Source: a virus. Taken from it: a DNA stretch of 20,622 nt. Each line of letters starts with the position of its first letter. Positions within the stretch are counted from its first letter, which is position 1. A program made the position numbers and the translations under genes. Location: positions 1 to 20,622 of the IMG/VR virus record IMGVR_UViG_3300016457_000155; one strand, given 5' to 3'. Below, one piece after another: positions 1-7,378 of the stretch. The notes below the pieces were generated by a model. That model had not been told where the DNA came from and did no database searches. It was given only the letters and a program-made list of their open reading frames with translations.

Positions 1-798
1 GTTAAATATGTCTTTCATTCCGTAGTAGGTAGCAAGCTGGTTCAATGTTGCACCTGTACTTCCTAATAGGCTTGTCAGTAAGGAAGGTGAGCTCATACCA
101 GGCCAAGGAATATTCTGTGGTGCTCTACTTGATAAGCCCATTGCTTGTGTCAAGCGATTAAACTGTACATTTTCCATTTCCGATGGAAGTGCCATTCCTA
201 CTTCTGTATACTTTCTAGCCAATTCCTCAAGAATGTCTCTCCTTAGTCTCTCTTCTTCGGCTAGGGTACCTTTTGCACCGTAAATACTACCTGCTCTTTG
301 TATCCTTTCCTGTTCGCCAAGGATTCCTGCTTTGGTAAGTAAATCGCCAAGATCGCTTGCTATACTAGCCTGTGCTGCTGTTCTTGCTCCAGACGTCATA
401 CCAGGAATCTCTTCAAGAGAACGCATTGCCCTGTTCCATTCATTCTTTGCTAGTTCCTCATATGCCTCTTTTGTACCACCCTGCTCCAAAGCGGCAATAT
501 ACTCCTCTGTAGGTTCAGCAAGAAAGTATTCACCAGTTTCAGGATGATATGTTTCGTATAGCTTTTCATATGCTCTCTGTAGCTCGTCTCTATAATCGCC
601 TATATCTTGTGCTCGTGATGCAAGGATATCTTTCATCCAATCTGGATAGCCCCATCCCCATTGGGACATGAGCATTTCTAAGAGGAGTTGTTTCCTTGCT
701 GCATCTTTATAGCTTTTAGAAGATTCTCTACCACCTAGGAAACTTCCTGCTCCCATTAATGCACTTGATGCTAGTATTGCTGCTGGTAAGCTAATCAT
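1..798 (-). CDS. Probable DNA-ejection / internal virion (pilot-like) protein, partial
   Basis: The frame runs open from ATG at 798 to the window edge, so only the first 266 residues are visible. The N-terminus (MISLPAAILASSALMGAGSF) is a short hydrophobic, Ala/Gly-rich stretch. It is followed by a charged, mostly helical region rich in Glu, Arg, Lys and Ala (about residues 25-200), with a later Pro/Ser-rich part. This layout, with a glycine-zipper-like N-terminus and then long helices, is common in podoviral ejection proteins encoded just downstream of the tail nozzle. A strong purine-rich Shine-Dalgarno (AAGGAGAAGGAG) precedes the start, and the upstream nozzle gene stops only 18 bases before it. 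The family assignment is inference from position and composition; no catalytic motif is visible. Confidence 0.6.
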   Translation of the reverse strand, partial: MISLPAAILASSALMGAGSFLGGRESSKSYKDAARKQLLLEMLMSQWGWGYPDWMKDILASRAQDIGDYRDELQRAYEKLYETYHPETGEYFLAEPTEEYIAALEQGGTKEAYEELAKNEWNRAMRSLEEIPGMTSGARTAAQASIASDLGDLLTKAGILGEQERIQRAGSIYGAKGTLAEEERLRRDILEELARKYTEVGMALPSEMENVQFNRLTQAMGLSSRAPQNIPWPGMSSPSLLTSLLGSTGATLNQLATYYGMKDIFN

Positions 799-816
799 TT
801 TTCTATCTCCTTCTCC

Positions 817-2607
817 TTATAATGTTCTCTCTACTTCAAAGTAATATATCACAGAAGGATAGACAATTCCAGTAGATTCACCCTCAATCTTTAGACTAAA
901 CATGTAAGCCCAACTATCCCCTGGCATTATTACTTTTCCAGTAGTCTTATCCTCGGACGTTAATGTCTTTGTATGTAGCGTCTCATCATCCCCGATAATC
1001 GAAACAGTTATTGTTCCCTTATAGATAATGGATACTTGTACCAACCTTTTTCGTTTTCCTGGAAAGCCTAAATGTGATGTAACGCTTTGCCATGTCCAAG
1101 AGTTTCTTTCCGTATCTGTGAAAGCCTTGTACACACCATTTGTCTTTCCAGCGTAAAGGATTCTGTTTGTCTTATCATTTCCGAAGGTAAAAACCTTTTC
1201 ACTTGATGTACCCCAATAGACTGTTTGGTCGTTTCTTTGGATTCTAGTAAGTACTGAACCCAGAACAGGTCTCGCTGCTCCAAGAGATAGGATTCTCCCT
1301 GTTTCAGAGCTAAATGAATAACTATTCAAACCTGATATAGCTACTATCCGTCCGACCTCGGCACTAAAGGTATATGTATCCTCATCACTTTGAAGGCGGA
1401 CAATCCGTCCCTTTTCCACGTTTGCATCATACATGTCTAGAGCAACGTAAAGATTGGAATCACTGTCCGTTTCAATCTCGCAGCTCTTATTAGATATTGA
1501 AAAGAGTTTTCTTACATTTCTTGAATCCTCGTAAACGGATATTCCATTGGTAACGAAAATGCCTTGTGGTCCTTTCCAGTACACACGGTTAATTACCTGA
1601 CAACTACCCCACTTTGAGTCTGCAGGTGTCCTGTTTGTAAGCTCCTGATAATACATAGAAGTTGGATTGTCTGTATTCATTAAAGCAAAAGGACCATCTT
1701 CTGTAAGGACAATCAAATTGTTACCAAGTGCTTCGATTCCAATAATAGTAGTTGGAAAATCCTCGTAATAGGTAAGTGGCCATCCCTCACTATAGGGAGA
1801 CGGTAGACTAAACCATAGCCTTCTTGGATATGAGGATGAGCCAGCAGCAAAGAGACGTCTCTCAACACGTCGTAGCATTGTAACTGATTGCTCAATCTTG
1901 TAATGCGTTGTTGGCGGTGAGCTTGTCCCCAAGTCATCATCTGTAGTCGTATCAGAATAAGTCGTAGCTGTGTTGTTATTTATTTGTGTGAGAAGGTAAA
2001 AGGTAGCACCACCATCAGTCGTCCTGTATAACCGTCTAGCTGTTACATTATCAGCATCATCCCCTATTGGAATTCCTGTTACTGCAACATGGTCTTTTCC
2101 CGATCCTTGACTTGATACTGTTATTGCTGTGGAAGGAATAGACTCAAAACCAGAACCATTCACAAAGGTTGTTACATACTGCCAATTTCCAACAGTAAAG
2201 CTACCTGTTCCACTTCCAGCAGCGGCAAACGAGCCAAGGGTAGGCTGGTCTATTCCAAAGTTGTATACATTACTCGAATCATACTTTATTACGGAATCCC
2301 CATTGGCCATGACAAGGACGCCATCAATTATATCATGCGTAAAGCGGCCACCCCAATCCGATTTAATCTCTGTTCCATCGGCGTATAATTTTGTTCCAGT
2401 AGTGTAGACTACCGTACCAAGGTAAGGAGCGATATGGTTTACTGGTCCACAAGAATAGGCTAGTAAGTGCTTTGGAAGGCCTCTTATAGCCCCTCTAGGG
2501 TCTCTAAAGTCTACATCCGTTGCTTGAACCGCTGTACCAGGATGCAGTGCTTGTGGTACATCTTCAGTATTCAAGCCGAAAAAGGAATCTATTACGAATA
2601 ACTCCAT
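817..2607 (-). CDS. Tail nozzle / tail tubular protein B-like (beta-propeller-like) protein
   Basis: This 596-aa protein has the N-terminal signature of phage nozzle/stabilisation proteins: GLNTED (residues 11-16), then a segment in which each chain 'contributes' its first strands (AVQATDVDF, 26-34; GAIRGLPKH, 39-47). Next come short beta repeats such as GVLVMANGD (96-104), a fibronectin-like insert (about 135-240, with RRLYRTTDGG and ATTYSDT), and further blade-like repeats, including three GRI(V/L) units near residues 400, 419 and 437. The known role of such proteins (T7 gp12, P22 gp10-like) is to form the distal tail tube below the adaptor and hold DNA in the capsid. The start abuts the stop of the 69-aa gene, with an AAGGAAG site inside that gene. 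There is no signal peptide or membrane segment. The class is fairly secure; the exact subfamily is not. Confidence 0.7.
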   Translation of the reverse strand: MELFVIDSFFGLNTEDVPQALHPGTAVQATDVDFRDPRGAIRGLPKHLLAYSCGPVNHIAPYLGTVVYTTGTKLYADGTEIKSDWGGRFTHDIIDGVLVMANGDSVIKYDSSNVYNFGIDQPTLGSFAAAGSGTGSFTVGNWQYVTTFVNGSGFESIPSTAITVSSQGSGKDHVAVTGIPIGDDADNVTARRLYRTTDGGATFYLLTQINNNTATTYSDTTTDDDLGTSSPPTTHYKIEQSVTMLRRVERRLFAAGSSSYPRRLWFSLPSPYSEGWPLTYYEDFPTTIIGIEALGNNLIVLTEDGPFALMNTDNPTSMYYQELTNRTPADSKWGSCQVINRVYWKGPQGIFVTNGISVYEDSRNVRKLFSISNKSCEIETDSDSNLYVALDMYDANVEKGRIVRLQSDEDTYTFSAEVGRIVAISGLNSYSFSSETGRILSLGAARPVLGSVLTRIQRNDQTVYWGTSSEKVFTFGNDKTNRILYAGKTNGVYKAFTDTERNSWTWQSVTSHLGFPGKRKRLVQVSIIYKGTITVSIIGDDETLHTKTLTSEDKTTGKVIMPGDSWAYMFSLKIEGESTGIVYPSVIYYFEVERTL

Positions 2608-2817
2608 TTACAATTGTCCTGCTTCCTTTCGCATGTTCTCTTGAATAACAAGGAATCGCTCCTTTGAGAATTTAAAACAATACGTTCTGGGTAGCTCAAT
2701 ACGAGTCTCATCATCAAGGATAAACCAGCGGTAATCCTTGTCCAGAACACCGTCTCCCTTAACCCTTTCCAGTTTATGATTAAACCTTCCTTTTCCATAC
2801 CACACTGTATAGGTCAT
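2608..2817 (-). CDS. Small hypothetical protein between collar fibre and nozzle
   Basis: A 69-aa, basic, beta-then-helix protein (starts MTYTVWYGKGRF, ends IQENMRKEAGQL). Its ATG overlaps the TAA of the collar-fibre gene by one base (TAATG), and its stop is directly followed by the nozzle start, so it sits inside the operon and is probably translationally coupled. This frame is preferred over an overlapping 68-aa frame at 2592-2798, which would run into the nozzle gene and lacks such junctions. I do not recognise the family. Its constant place between two tail genes suggests a small tail or assembly component, which is inference. Confidence 0.6.
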   Translation of the reverse strand: MTYTVWYGKGRFNHKLERVKGDGVLDKDYRWFILDDETRIELPRTYCFKFSKERFLVIQENMRKEAGQL

Positions 2818-3719
2818 TACTTAACCCTCATTATATAGTAACAAGCAAGGTAGGCTGGCCTATTCTCTGTTGTAGATGCACCATCCGTTACACCTTTAAC
2901 CTTTACCGTATCACTCGTTCCTGCATAGCCTGTATAATTCGTATAACTAGTACCTTCTATGGTACCATATGCACCTTGACCGCCTGCTGGTCCCGCTGTA
3001 GCAGGAGGTACGGCTGTATGTCTATGCTTGACTACCTCATCGATGTATAGACTAGTGTGCTCTGTATCTGCCGTACCATGTGTATGAGACATACTATTGC
3101 TACCACCTGTACCGCCACAAGTAGTATCACCCATTATGAACCTATCATCGGTAAGATTAGGAAGGTATCTACCAGAACCACCGAATATAGGACTGTCTGA
3201 ATCGTTAAGAGCCGCTCCGTTACAGACATACCAACCGTAATCGTTAAGATAGGCATTTATAGCTGCAACTGTATTACCGCTACCCAAGACATGTGTATAG
3301 GAACCGTTACTTCCATTACCGAAATACCCACCAATCCAGGGTACAATTGTTCCTACAGGGACAAAGCCATAGGCACGGGGGGAAACAAGAGTACCAAGCT
3401 CTATCTTGTCATCGGAATTAACCTTGACAATGTCCACATGAGACGTTCCAGAATGGTCAGTTGCACGGATAAAGGTATTGTTGGCTACGAGATTTTCATT
3501 TCCTTCATGTAGGTCATCTAACCAGTCTTCGAGGTTTCCCCCCGTCCAGTACGAGTTTTCGTCTTCAATCGGTATTGCTTTAGCCGTAACCTTGTGAATC
3601 GTTTGGCTTCCTCCAGTAGAGGTTGTCCTGCTAAAGGTAGCATTTGTCGTTCCACCACCACTACCGAAGTTAATATCCTCAACACCAATCTTCTCAACAG
3701 TTACAGTTATGTCAGCCAT
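2817..3719 (-). CDS. Tail fibre with phage tail-collar domain
   Basis: This 300-aa protein has an unrecognised N-terminal half (about 1-115) and a C-terminal tail-collar domain. The collar begins with GTIVPWIGG (123-131), continues with GWYVCNG (162-168) and YLPNLTDDRFIMG (185-197), then a Gly-rich histidine region (MSHTHG 210-215; HRH 232-234), and ends with ENRPAYLACYYIMRVK (285-300). The paired HxH motifs match the metal-binding histidines of T4 gp12-type receptor-binding tips, so the C-terminus probably forms an intertwined trimer that contacts the host surface. The start has a GGAG site located in the end of the preceding 53-aa coiled-coil gene, 2 bases upstream. The gene carries two copies of the G6 word, one at the collar boundary (VSPR, 112-115) and one at residues 59-62. 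Confidence 0.85.
   Translation of the reverse strand: MADITVTVEKIGVEDINFGSGGGTTNATFSRTTSTGGSQTIHKVTAKAIPIEDENSYWTGGNLEDWLDDLHEGNENLVANNTFIRATDHSGTSHVDIVKVNSDDKIELGTLVSPRAYGFVPVGTIVPWIGGYFGNGSNGSYTHVLGSGNTVAAINAYLNDYGWYVCNGAALNDSDSPIFGGSGRYLPNLTDDRFIMGDTTCGGTGGSNSMSHTHGTADTEHTSLYIDEVVKHRHTAVPPATAGPAGGQGAYGTIEGTSYTNYTGYAGTSDTVKVKGVTDGASTTENRPAYLACYYIMRVK
3375..3386 (-). repeat. G6 word, site 1 (GTTTCCCCCCGT on minus)
   Basis: Exact 12-mer inside the collar-fibre gene. Read as VSPR (residues 112-115), just before the tail-collar domain. Confidence 0.9.
3534..3545 (+). repeat. G6 word, site 2 (GTTTCCCCCCGT on plus)
   Basis: Exact 12-mer inside the collar-fibre gene, opposite orientation to site 1. 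Read as TGGN (59-62). Confidence 0.9.
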
Positions 3720-3721
3720 AC

Positions 3722-3883
3722 CTATTTCTCCTTTTTCTTATCTTTTTTCAAACCCATAATTTCCTTTTCTAATTTTTCGTTCTTTTCCTGTAGTTCCTTT
3801 ATTATAACACTTAACTGCTCTATCCGCAATGCCTGTCCCCCAATGACCCTTAAGACAAAGTCCTCACTAATTAGCTTTTCCAT
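3722..3883 (-). CDS. Small coiled-coil protein
   Basis: A 53-aa ORF from ATG at 3883 to TAG. A good Shine-Dalgarno (AGGGAGAAATC before ATG) lies in the end of the overlapping 52-aa gene. After a short N-terminal part (MEKLISEDFVLRVIGGQ), the rest is a heptad-like, strongly charged helix (LRIEQLSVIIKELQEKNEKL, then Lys/Glu-rich) ending in a lysine tail, so a coiled coil is likely. There is no signal or membrane segment, so it is not a holin. It lies immediately upstream of the tail-collar fibre, which makes a fibre-assembly or trimerisation helper conceivable, but that is inference only. The gene is short, but its RBS, frame and spacing are convincing. Confidence 0.6.
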   Translation of the reverse strand: MEKLISEDFVLRVIGGQALRIEQLSVIIKELQEKNEKLEKEIMGLKKDKKKEK

Positions 3884-4025
3884 GATTTCTCCCTATAAGA
3901 TCAAAGATATTTCCATAAACGCTTTCAGCAAAAGGCATGTTGAACCTTTCAGGAAAGAAAGTCTTTGCAACCATTTGAGTTGAAATGGAGCAAGCTTCTA
4001 ATATTTCTTTAAGATCGTCTTGCAT
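3867..4025 (-). CDS. Small protein resembling the N-terminus of a large terminase
   Basis: A 52-aa ORF from ATG at 4025, with an AAAGGG site about nine bases upstream, overlapping the 53-aa gene by 17 bases. Residues 22-33 read TFFPERFNMPFA, followed by an amphipathic helix (ESVYGNIFDLIG). From memory of terminase sequences, a segment of the form FFPERF-x2-PF-x-hydrophobic-IF-x-LI stands just before the ATPase P-loop in some large terminases. Here nothing follows it: no Walker A and no nuclease. The large terminase encoded in this window starts quite differently. A degraded second copy lies just upstream. It could be a remnant, a decoy of the packaging motor, or an unrelated small protein with a chance resemblance. 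Confidence 0.5.
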   Translation of the reverse strand: MQDDLKEILEACSISTQMVAKTFFPERFNMPFAESVYGNIFDLIGRNHGKAN

Positions 4026-4075
4026 AAATTATTACCCTTTAGTATTATTAATAAGTTCATTCTGCCAGCCAAACT

Positions 4076-4235
4076 TCAGTTGTCATTTATGTCTTCCTTC
4101 TTTTCTAAAATCATAATCTTCAATATAAATATAGAAGCTCCATTAGTCTCTTCACTCCTTAATTCTTTGAACATTCTCTCCATAAGTATTTCTGCAAAAG
4201 GTATGTAAACACCCGAAAAAGAATGTCTTTTCCAT
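4076..4235 (-). pseudogene. Frameshifted copy of the 52-aa FFPERF-type gene
   Basis: An ATG at 4235 with a close GGAG site starts MEKTFFFG and soon stops in that frame. A neighbouring frame continues with VYIPFAEILMERMFKEL to a TGA at 4076. Set against the 52-aa gene (KTFF-x6-PFAE-x6-F-x2-L), the two agree if two bases were lost between KTFF and PFAE: the stretch from AAG to the Pro codon is 33 bases in the intact gene and 31 here. The last part (SIFILKIMILEKKEDI) can also be read as a worn relative of the following coiled-coil gene. This is a hand alignment of short sequences, so chance similarity is not excluded. Confidence 0.35.
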
Positions 4236-4247
4236 TAATCTCCAGTC

Positions 4248-7200
4248 TTATTTCTGTTCAATAAACCACATCATCTGAGTTATATAATCACTCGCATCAG
4301 AACATTCTCCAGTTATTTTAACTATAGTATCTAACCTAGTATCAATAACCCAATTCTCAAAACCTTGCAACAATGTAGTACCATCATACCCACGCCAAGT
4401 AATATATTGATTATTGTAATTAGTATTTCCAATCCAGGCCTCAAAATACCAATCATTTATATTATTAGCGGCAGCATGAAAAATAATTGAACTCGGCCCA
4501 AAGTAAAATTTTAGTTGTTTATTGTCGTTAGACCCATGTTTTACTCCAGATGCAATTATGTGAAGAACACCATGATTACCTAGCTGACCAGCAGGAAGAG
4601 TATATGTCTGCAAATCATCTTCTCCAACACCAGAAGTAGAAACATTAACATTACTACGCTCTAAGGGGTTGCTACTTATTATATATTGTGTTGCATCAGC
4701 ATTACTAGCCATAGAAAATTTTGCACCATTTTGTCCAGAAGACTCACAATCTATGAATCTAATATTAGTCGGAATAGCATTGAAACTGGCTGTCTTAAAG
4801 CCATGCTCAACATATGGAGTATCTTGTGTATCAATTACTGAGCATCGAACAAAGTCAACATTACCAAATGTACTATAGATAAAATCAGTATAATCTCGAA
4901 CATAGAAGGCGGCATTGCCTGAACCAGAAGCACTAGTATTTCTTGAAGTATTACAATTAATGGCAACACAATCTTCAATAGTTATTTTAGGACCGACACC
5001 TGAAACACGTGCAATGTTATACCCTAAATAATAATTTTCTTTAGCTATACAGTTTCTAATGCTAATAGTCCCTAGTATATCATCTGCAATATTAAGTATA
5101 GAAAATCCAGCATTGTCATTATTCTTAGATATACAACTATCAAACGATATACTTATAGGCCCAGGAGATGTATTGTCAAGTTTTTCTAGTGTTATAAAGA
5201 AACCTGCACCATCATTATTAGATGAAGTACACCCAGTAAATTTGATATTCTTGATTGTATCTAGATTTGTACTTGGCTCAATATCAACTCCAGCTGAAGG
5301 ATCTGTTCCTGTTGTATTTCTAAAGTGGCAATTAATAACCGTTAAACCATCAACGCTAGTTACACTCATTCCCTGACGGCGATTACTGTCGCAAATTACG
5401 TTTTCAATAAAAACATTTTCATTACCACCTGGACGCAAGTCTGAACCAACAAAAATACCATCTCCACCAGTATCCTTAATAACTAAATTACAAATTATTA
5501 TATTTGTAGTCCCCTCAAGGGAAATACCGTGATTCCATTCAGATGAGTAAGCTGATTTGTTCATCTGAAGAGTTGCATAGTTACCATCTATTACAACATT
5601 ATTACTGTCTAACAGAGTAAAAATACTCTCACCTGGCCTTGGTTGGGAAAGATCATCTACTGCCTGAATGACTACTCCTGGAGCGAATACAATTTTAGTA
5701 TTATCTGAAGGGAATAATTGTCCTGTTAAATAGTAGGAGCCTGTCTGCTTTGGAAAGTATACTGTTCTGTTAGTTCCAGCGTCTAACGCAGCCTGTATCT
5801 TTATAGTTTCATCATTACTGGATCCACTATTTCCTGGCGCTGTAGCTGTTCCTCTTGCACCCCACCATTGAGGGTATATTACTATATTATCACTACCTTC
5901 AAAACTCACACTCCCATCCCCACTAAATACCTGATAAAGCCCAGCAGAGAAAGGGCCGTTGAGAGTTAACTTATATCCAGCTTTCACATAATCGGTAGCT
6001 TTTCCGTCAGGGTCTTCATTGTCTGAGAGTCTAATGTAGACTGTATTATAACCAAGACTGTCATTATCTGCCCAATCCCATTCGCCCACCGCAAGAGTAC
6101 CAGCAGTACCTTCTGTTAATTCAGATCCATTTTCAGTACAACAAGTAGGTTCGCTTATTTCTGGATCGCCACCTGCTGTGGCTTCAAGATAATATTCGTA
6201 TGGAGAAGTTGCTTGTAGATTATCAATGTGAATAGTACACGTACCTATATCTACTGCACATTTCAATCCTACAGAAATAATCGCTGTATCATTGCTTCTA
6301 TTTGCAAATGGAAGTTCTACTTGTGTCCACGTATCTATTGATAAAGCAGGTATATCAATTGTTTCCAATGGAGAAGCGCAATTGGTTGTGTCATCAAGTA
6401 AAAGCTGCAAGTCTCCATCGGCAGTTGCAACACTGCTCTTTATCCATAATTTAATATAAGTATAACCTGAAATATCTAGAGAAGTAATTGCTTCAGTAGC
6501 TAATATATCACCAGCGGCTACGTCATCCCCTACAACCAATTTAACACTTGCAGAACCTACTTTATAATCTGCTGTATCCGTACTGGATGTTACATCTGCG
6601 TCTACGGATTCATCCCAAGCGTCTTCACAGTCCTCAACTAATTGTGATTTCGTAGATTGTGTCCATTTGTAGTCTGTAGTACGAATAGAACGATCAGTAT
6701 ATAGAATTGCTCCCTTTTCAACTTTAGTGTTGATATTTGAGGGAATTGTTTTACTTGTTGTTACTTTGTAAGTTCCAGTAGAAAATACTATTGTTCCATT
6801 TATATCAGATACAGAATCTATAGCACTTTGTATTGCAGATGTATCATCTGTTGCTCCAGTACTTCTTGCACCCCACCATTCCGGATAGATATTATTTATA
6901 GCACCACTACCAAACTTCACGGTTACATCATCATCAAATACCTGATACAAACCCGCTTGGAAAGGACCATTAAACGTAAGCGTATAGGCACCAGAGAAAG
7001 ACGTTCCCTCTAAGGCTACTATGTTTATATTACCTGATACAGTTACATTAGCTGTAAGCGTTAATGATGTGGACGTTATCAATGTAGTAGCATTACTAGT
7101 TCCTATATCTGAAACAGCATCTGCAAAGGAATCATAATCTTTTGCAAATACGATATTTTCTAGATGCCCTTCAAGTCTACTTATTTTGTAGTCATGTGAA

Positions 7201-7349
7201 GTTGTTACCTCGCTGTCGTCTATTCCGACTTTTTCTTCCAATGCCATACAAGCATCCTGAACGTTATTTATGTCCACCGCTTGTACAACATCAACATTAT
7301 CTTGTTTATCTGTAAAACTGTCTAATGCTGTTGGATAATCTATTGCCAT
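4248..7349 (-). CDS. Mosaic tailspike with pectate-lyase-type beta-helix
   Basis: This 1033-aa protein starts with a common phage tail-fibre attachment segment (DYPTALDSFTDKQDNVDVVQ, then NDxAxxALEEKVGI-like, 1-45). Module one (about 121-200) has FNGPFQAGLYQVF, PEWWGARSTG (156-165) and SAIQSAIDS, the opening of a Pectate_lyase_3 helix. A jelly-roll, carbohydrate-binding-like domain follows (about 237-380; VEDCEDAW, GSASVKLVV, WTQVELPF), then a small beta region (395-455). Module one is then repeated (LNGPFSAGLYQVF, PQWWGARGTA, 493-502) and leads into a full right-handed beta-helix (to about 880) and a separate C-terminal beta-sandwich (905-1033). Such spikes bind and often cleave host surface polysaccharide; no catalytic residues can be assigned here. 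The RBS is GAGAGG ahead of ATG 7349. Confidence 0.8.
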   Translation of the reverse strand: MAIDYPTALDSFTDKQDNVDVVQAVDINNVQDACMALEEKVGIDDSEVTTSHDYKISRLEGHLENIVFAKDYDSFADAVSDIGTSNATTLITSTSLTLTANVTVSGNINIVALEGTSFSGAYTLTFNGPFQAGLYQVFDDDVTVKFGSGAINNIYPEWWGARSTGATDDTSAIQSAIDSVSDINGTIVFSTGTYKVTTSKTIPSNINTKVEKGAILYTDRSIRTTDYKWTQSTKSQLVEDCEDAWDESVDADVTSSTDTADYKVGSASVKLVVGDDVAAGDILATEAITSLDISGYTYIKLWIKSSVATADGDLQLLLDDTTNCASPLETIDIPALSIDTWTQVELPFANRSNDTAIISVGLKCAVDIGTCTIHIDNLQATSPYEYYLEATAGGDPEISEPTCCTENGSELTEGTAGTLAVGEWDWADNDSLGYNTVYIRLSDNEDPDGKATDYVKAGYKLTLNGPFSAGLYQVFSGDGSVSFEGSDNIVIYPQWWGARGTATAPGNSGSSNDETIKIQAALDAGTNRTVYFPKQTGSYYLTGQLFPSDNTKIVFAPGVVIQAVDDLSQPRPGESIFTLLDSNNVVIDGNYATLQMNKSAYSSEWNHGISLEGTTNIIICNLVIKDTGGDGIFVGSDLRPGGNENVFIENVICDSNRRQGMSVTSVDGLTVINCHFRNTTGTDPSAGVDIEPSTNLDTIKNIKFTGCTSSNNDGAGFFITLEKLDNTSPGPISISFDSCISKNNDNAGFSILNIADDILGTISIRNCIAKENYYLGYNIARVSGVGPKITIEDCVAINCNTSRNTSASGSGNAAFYVRDYTDFIYSTFGNVDFVRCSVIDTQDTPYVEHGFKTASFNAIPTNIRFIDCESSGQNGAKFSMASNADATQYIISSNPLERSNVNVSTSGVGEDDLQTYTLPAGQLGNHGVLHIIASGVKHGSNDNKQLKFYFGPSSIIFHAAANNINDWYFEAWIGNTNYNNQYITWRGYDGTTLLQGFENWVIDTRLDTIVKITGECSDASDYITQMMWFIEQK
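5715..5978 (-). repeat. Internal module repeat, copy 2 (tailspike residues 458-545)
   Basis: This segment encodes LTLNGPFSAGLYQVF, a short beta linker, then IYPQWWGARGTA and an IQAALDAG helix start. It matches copy 1 upstream in the same gene in order and spacing. This copy runs on into the complete beta-helix. Confidence 0.75.
6210..6641 (-). other. Jelly-roll / carbohydrate-binding-like domain inserted in the tailspike
   Basis: Residues about 237-380 have the look of a carbohydrate-binding jelly roll: VEDCEDAW start, KVGSASVKLVVGDDVAAGD, YTYIKLWIKSS, DIPALSIDTWTQVELPF and CTIHIDNLQA. The domain lies between the two repeats of the WWGARG module. The assignment is by pattern, not search. Confidence 0.55.
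6750..6989 (-). repeat. Internal module repeat, copy 1 (tailspike residues 121-200)
   Basis: This segment encodes FNGPFQAGLYQVF, then IYPEWWGARSTG and a SAIQSAIDS helix start. It is a partial copy of the beta-helix opening found again about 1 kb downstream; here the helix is cut short after about 35 residues. Confidence 0.75.
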
Positions 7350-7378
7350 TTCATCTTACCTCTCTAGTTCTTATTCTT

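Noticed and set aside
2592-2798. A 68-aa minus-strand frame overlapping the 69-aa gene
   Set aside because: It overlaps into the nozzle gene and has no junction or RBS support, while the 69-aa frame has a TAATG start and a stop adjacent to the nozzle start.
3867-3883. The two small genes (52 and 53 aa) as a holin-spanin lysis pair
   Set aside because: Neither product has a membrane segment, signal peptide or lipobox, and no endolysin is nearby.
4045-4054. AT palindrome TTATTAATAA ahead of the 52-aa gene as an operator or promoter element
   Set aside because: Short, AT-rich and without a clear -35/-10 pair around it; such palindromes are common by chance in AT-rich DNA.
3594-4208. Plus-strand frames of 129 and 62 aa, hydrophobic, opposite the small genes
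   Set aside because: Antisense to the coiled-coil and FFPERF genes; the apparent Phe/Ser/Ile richness mirrors Lys/Glu codons on the minus strand. No RBS seen.
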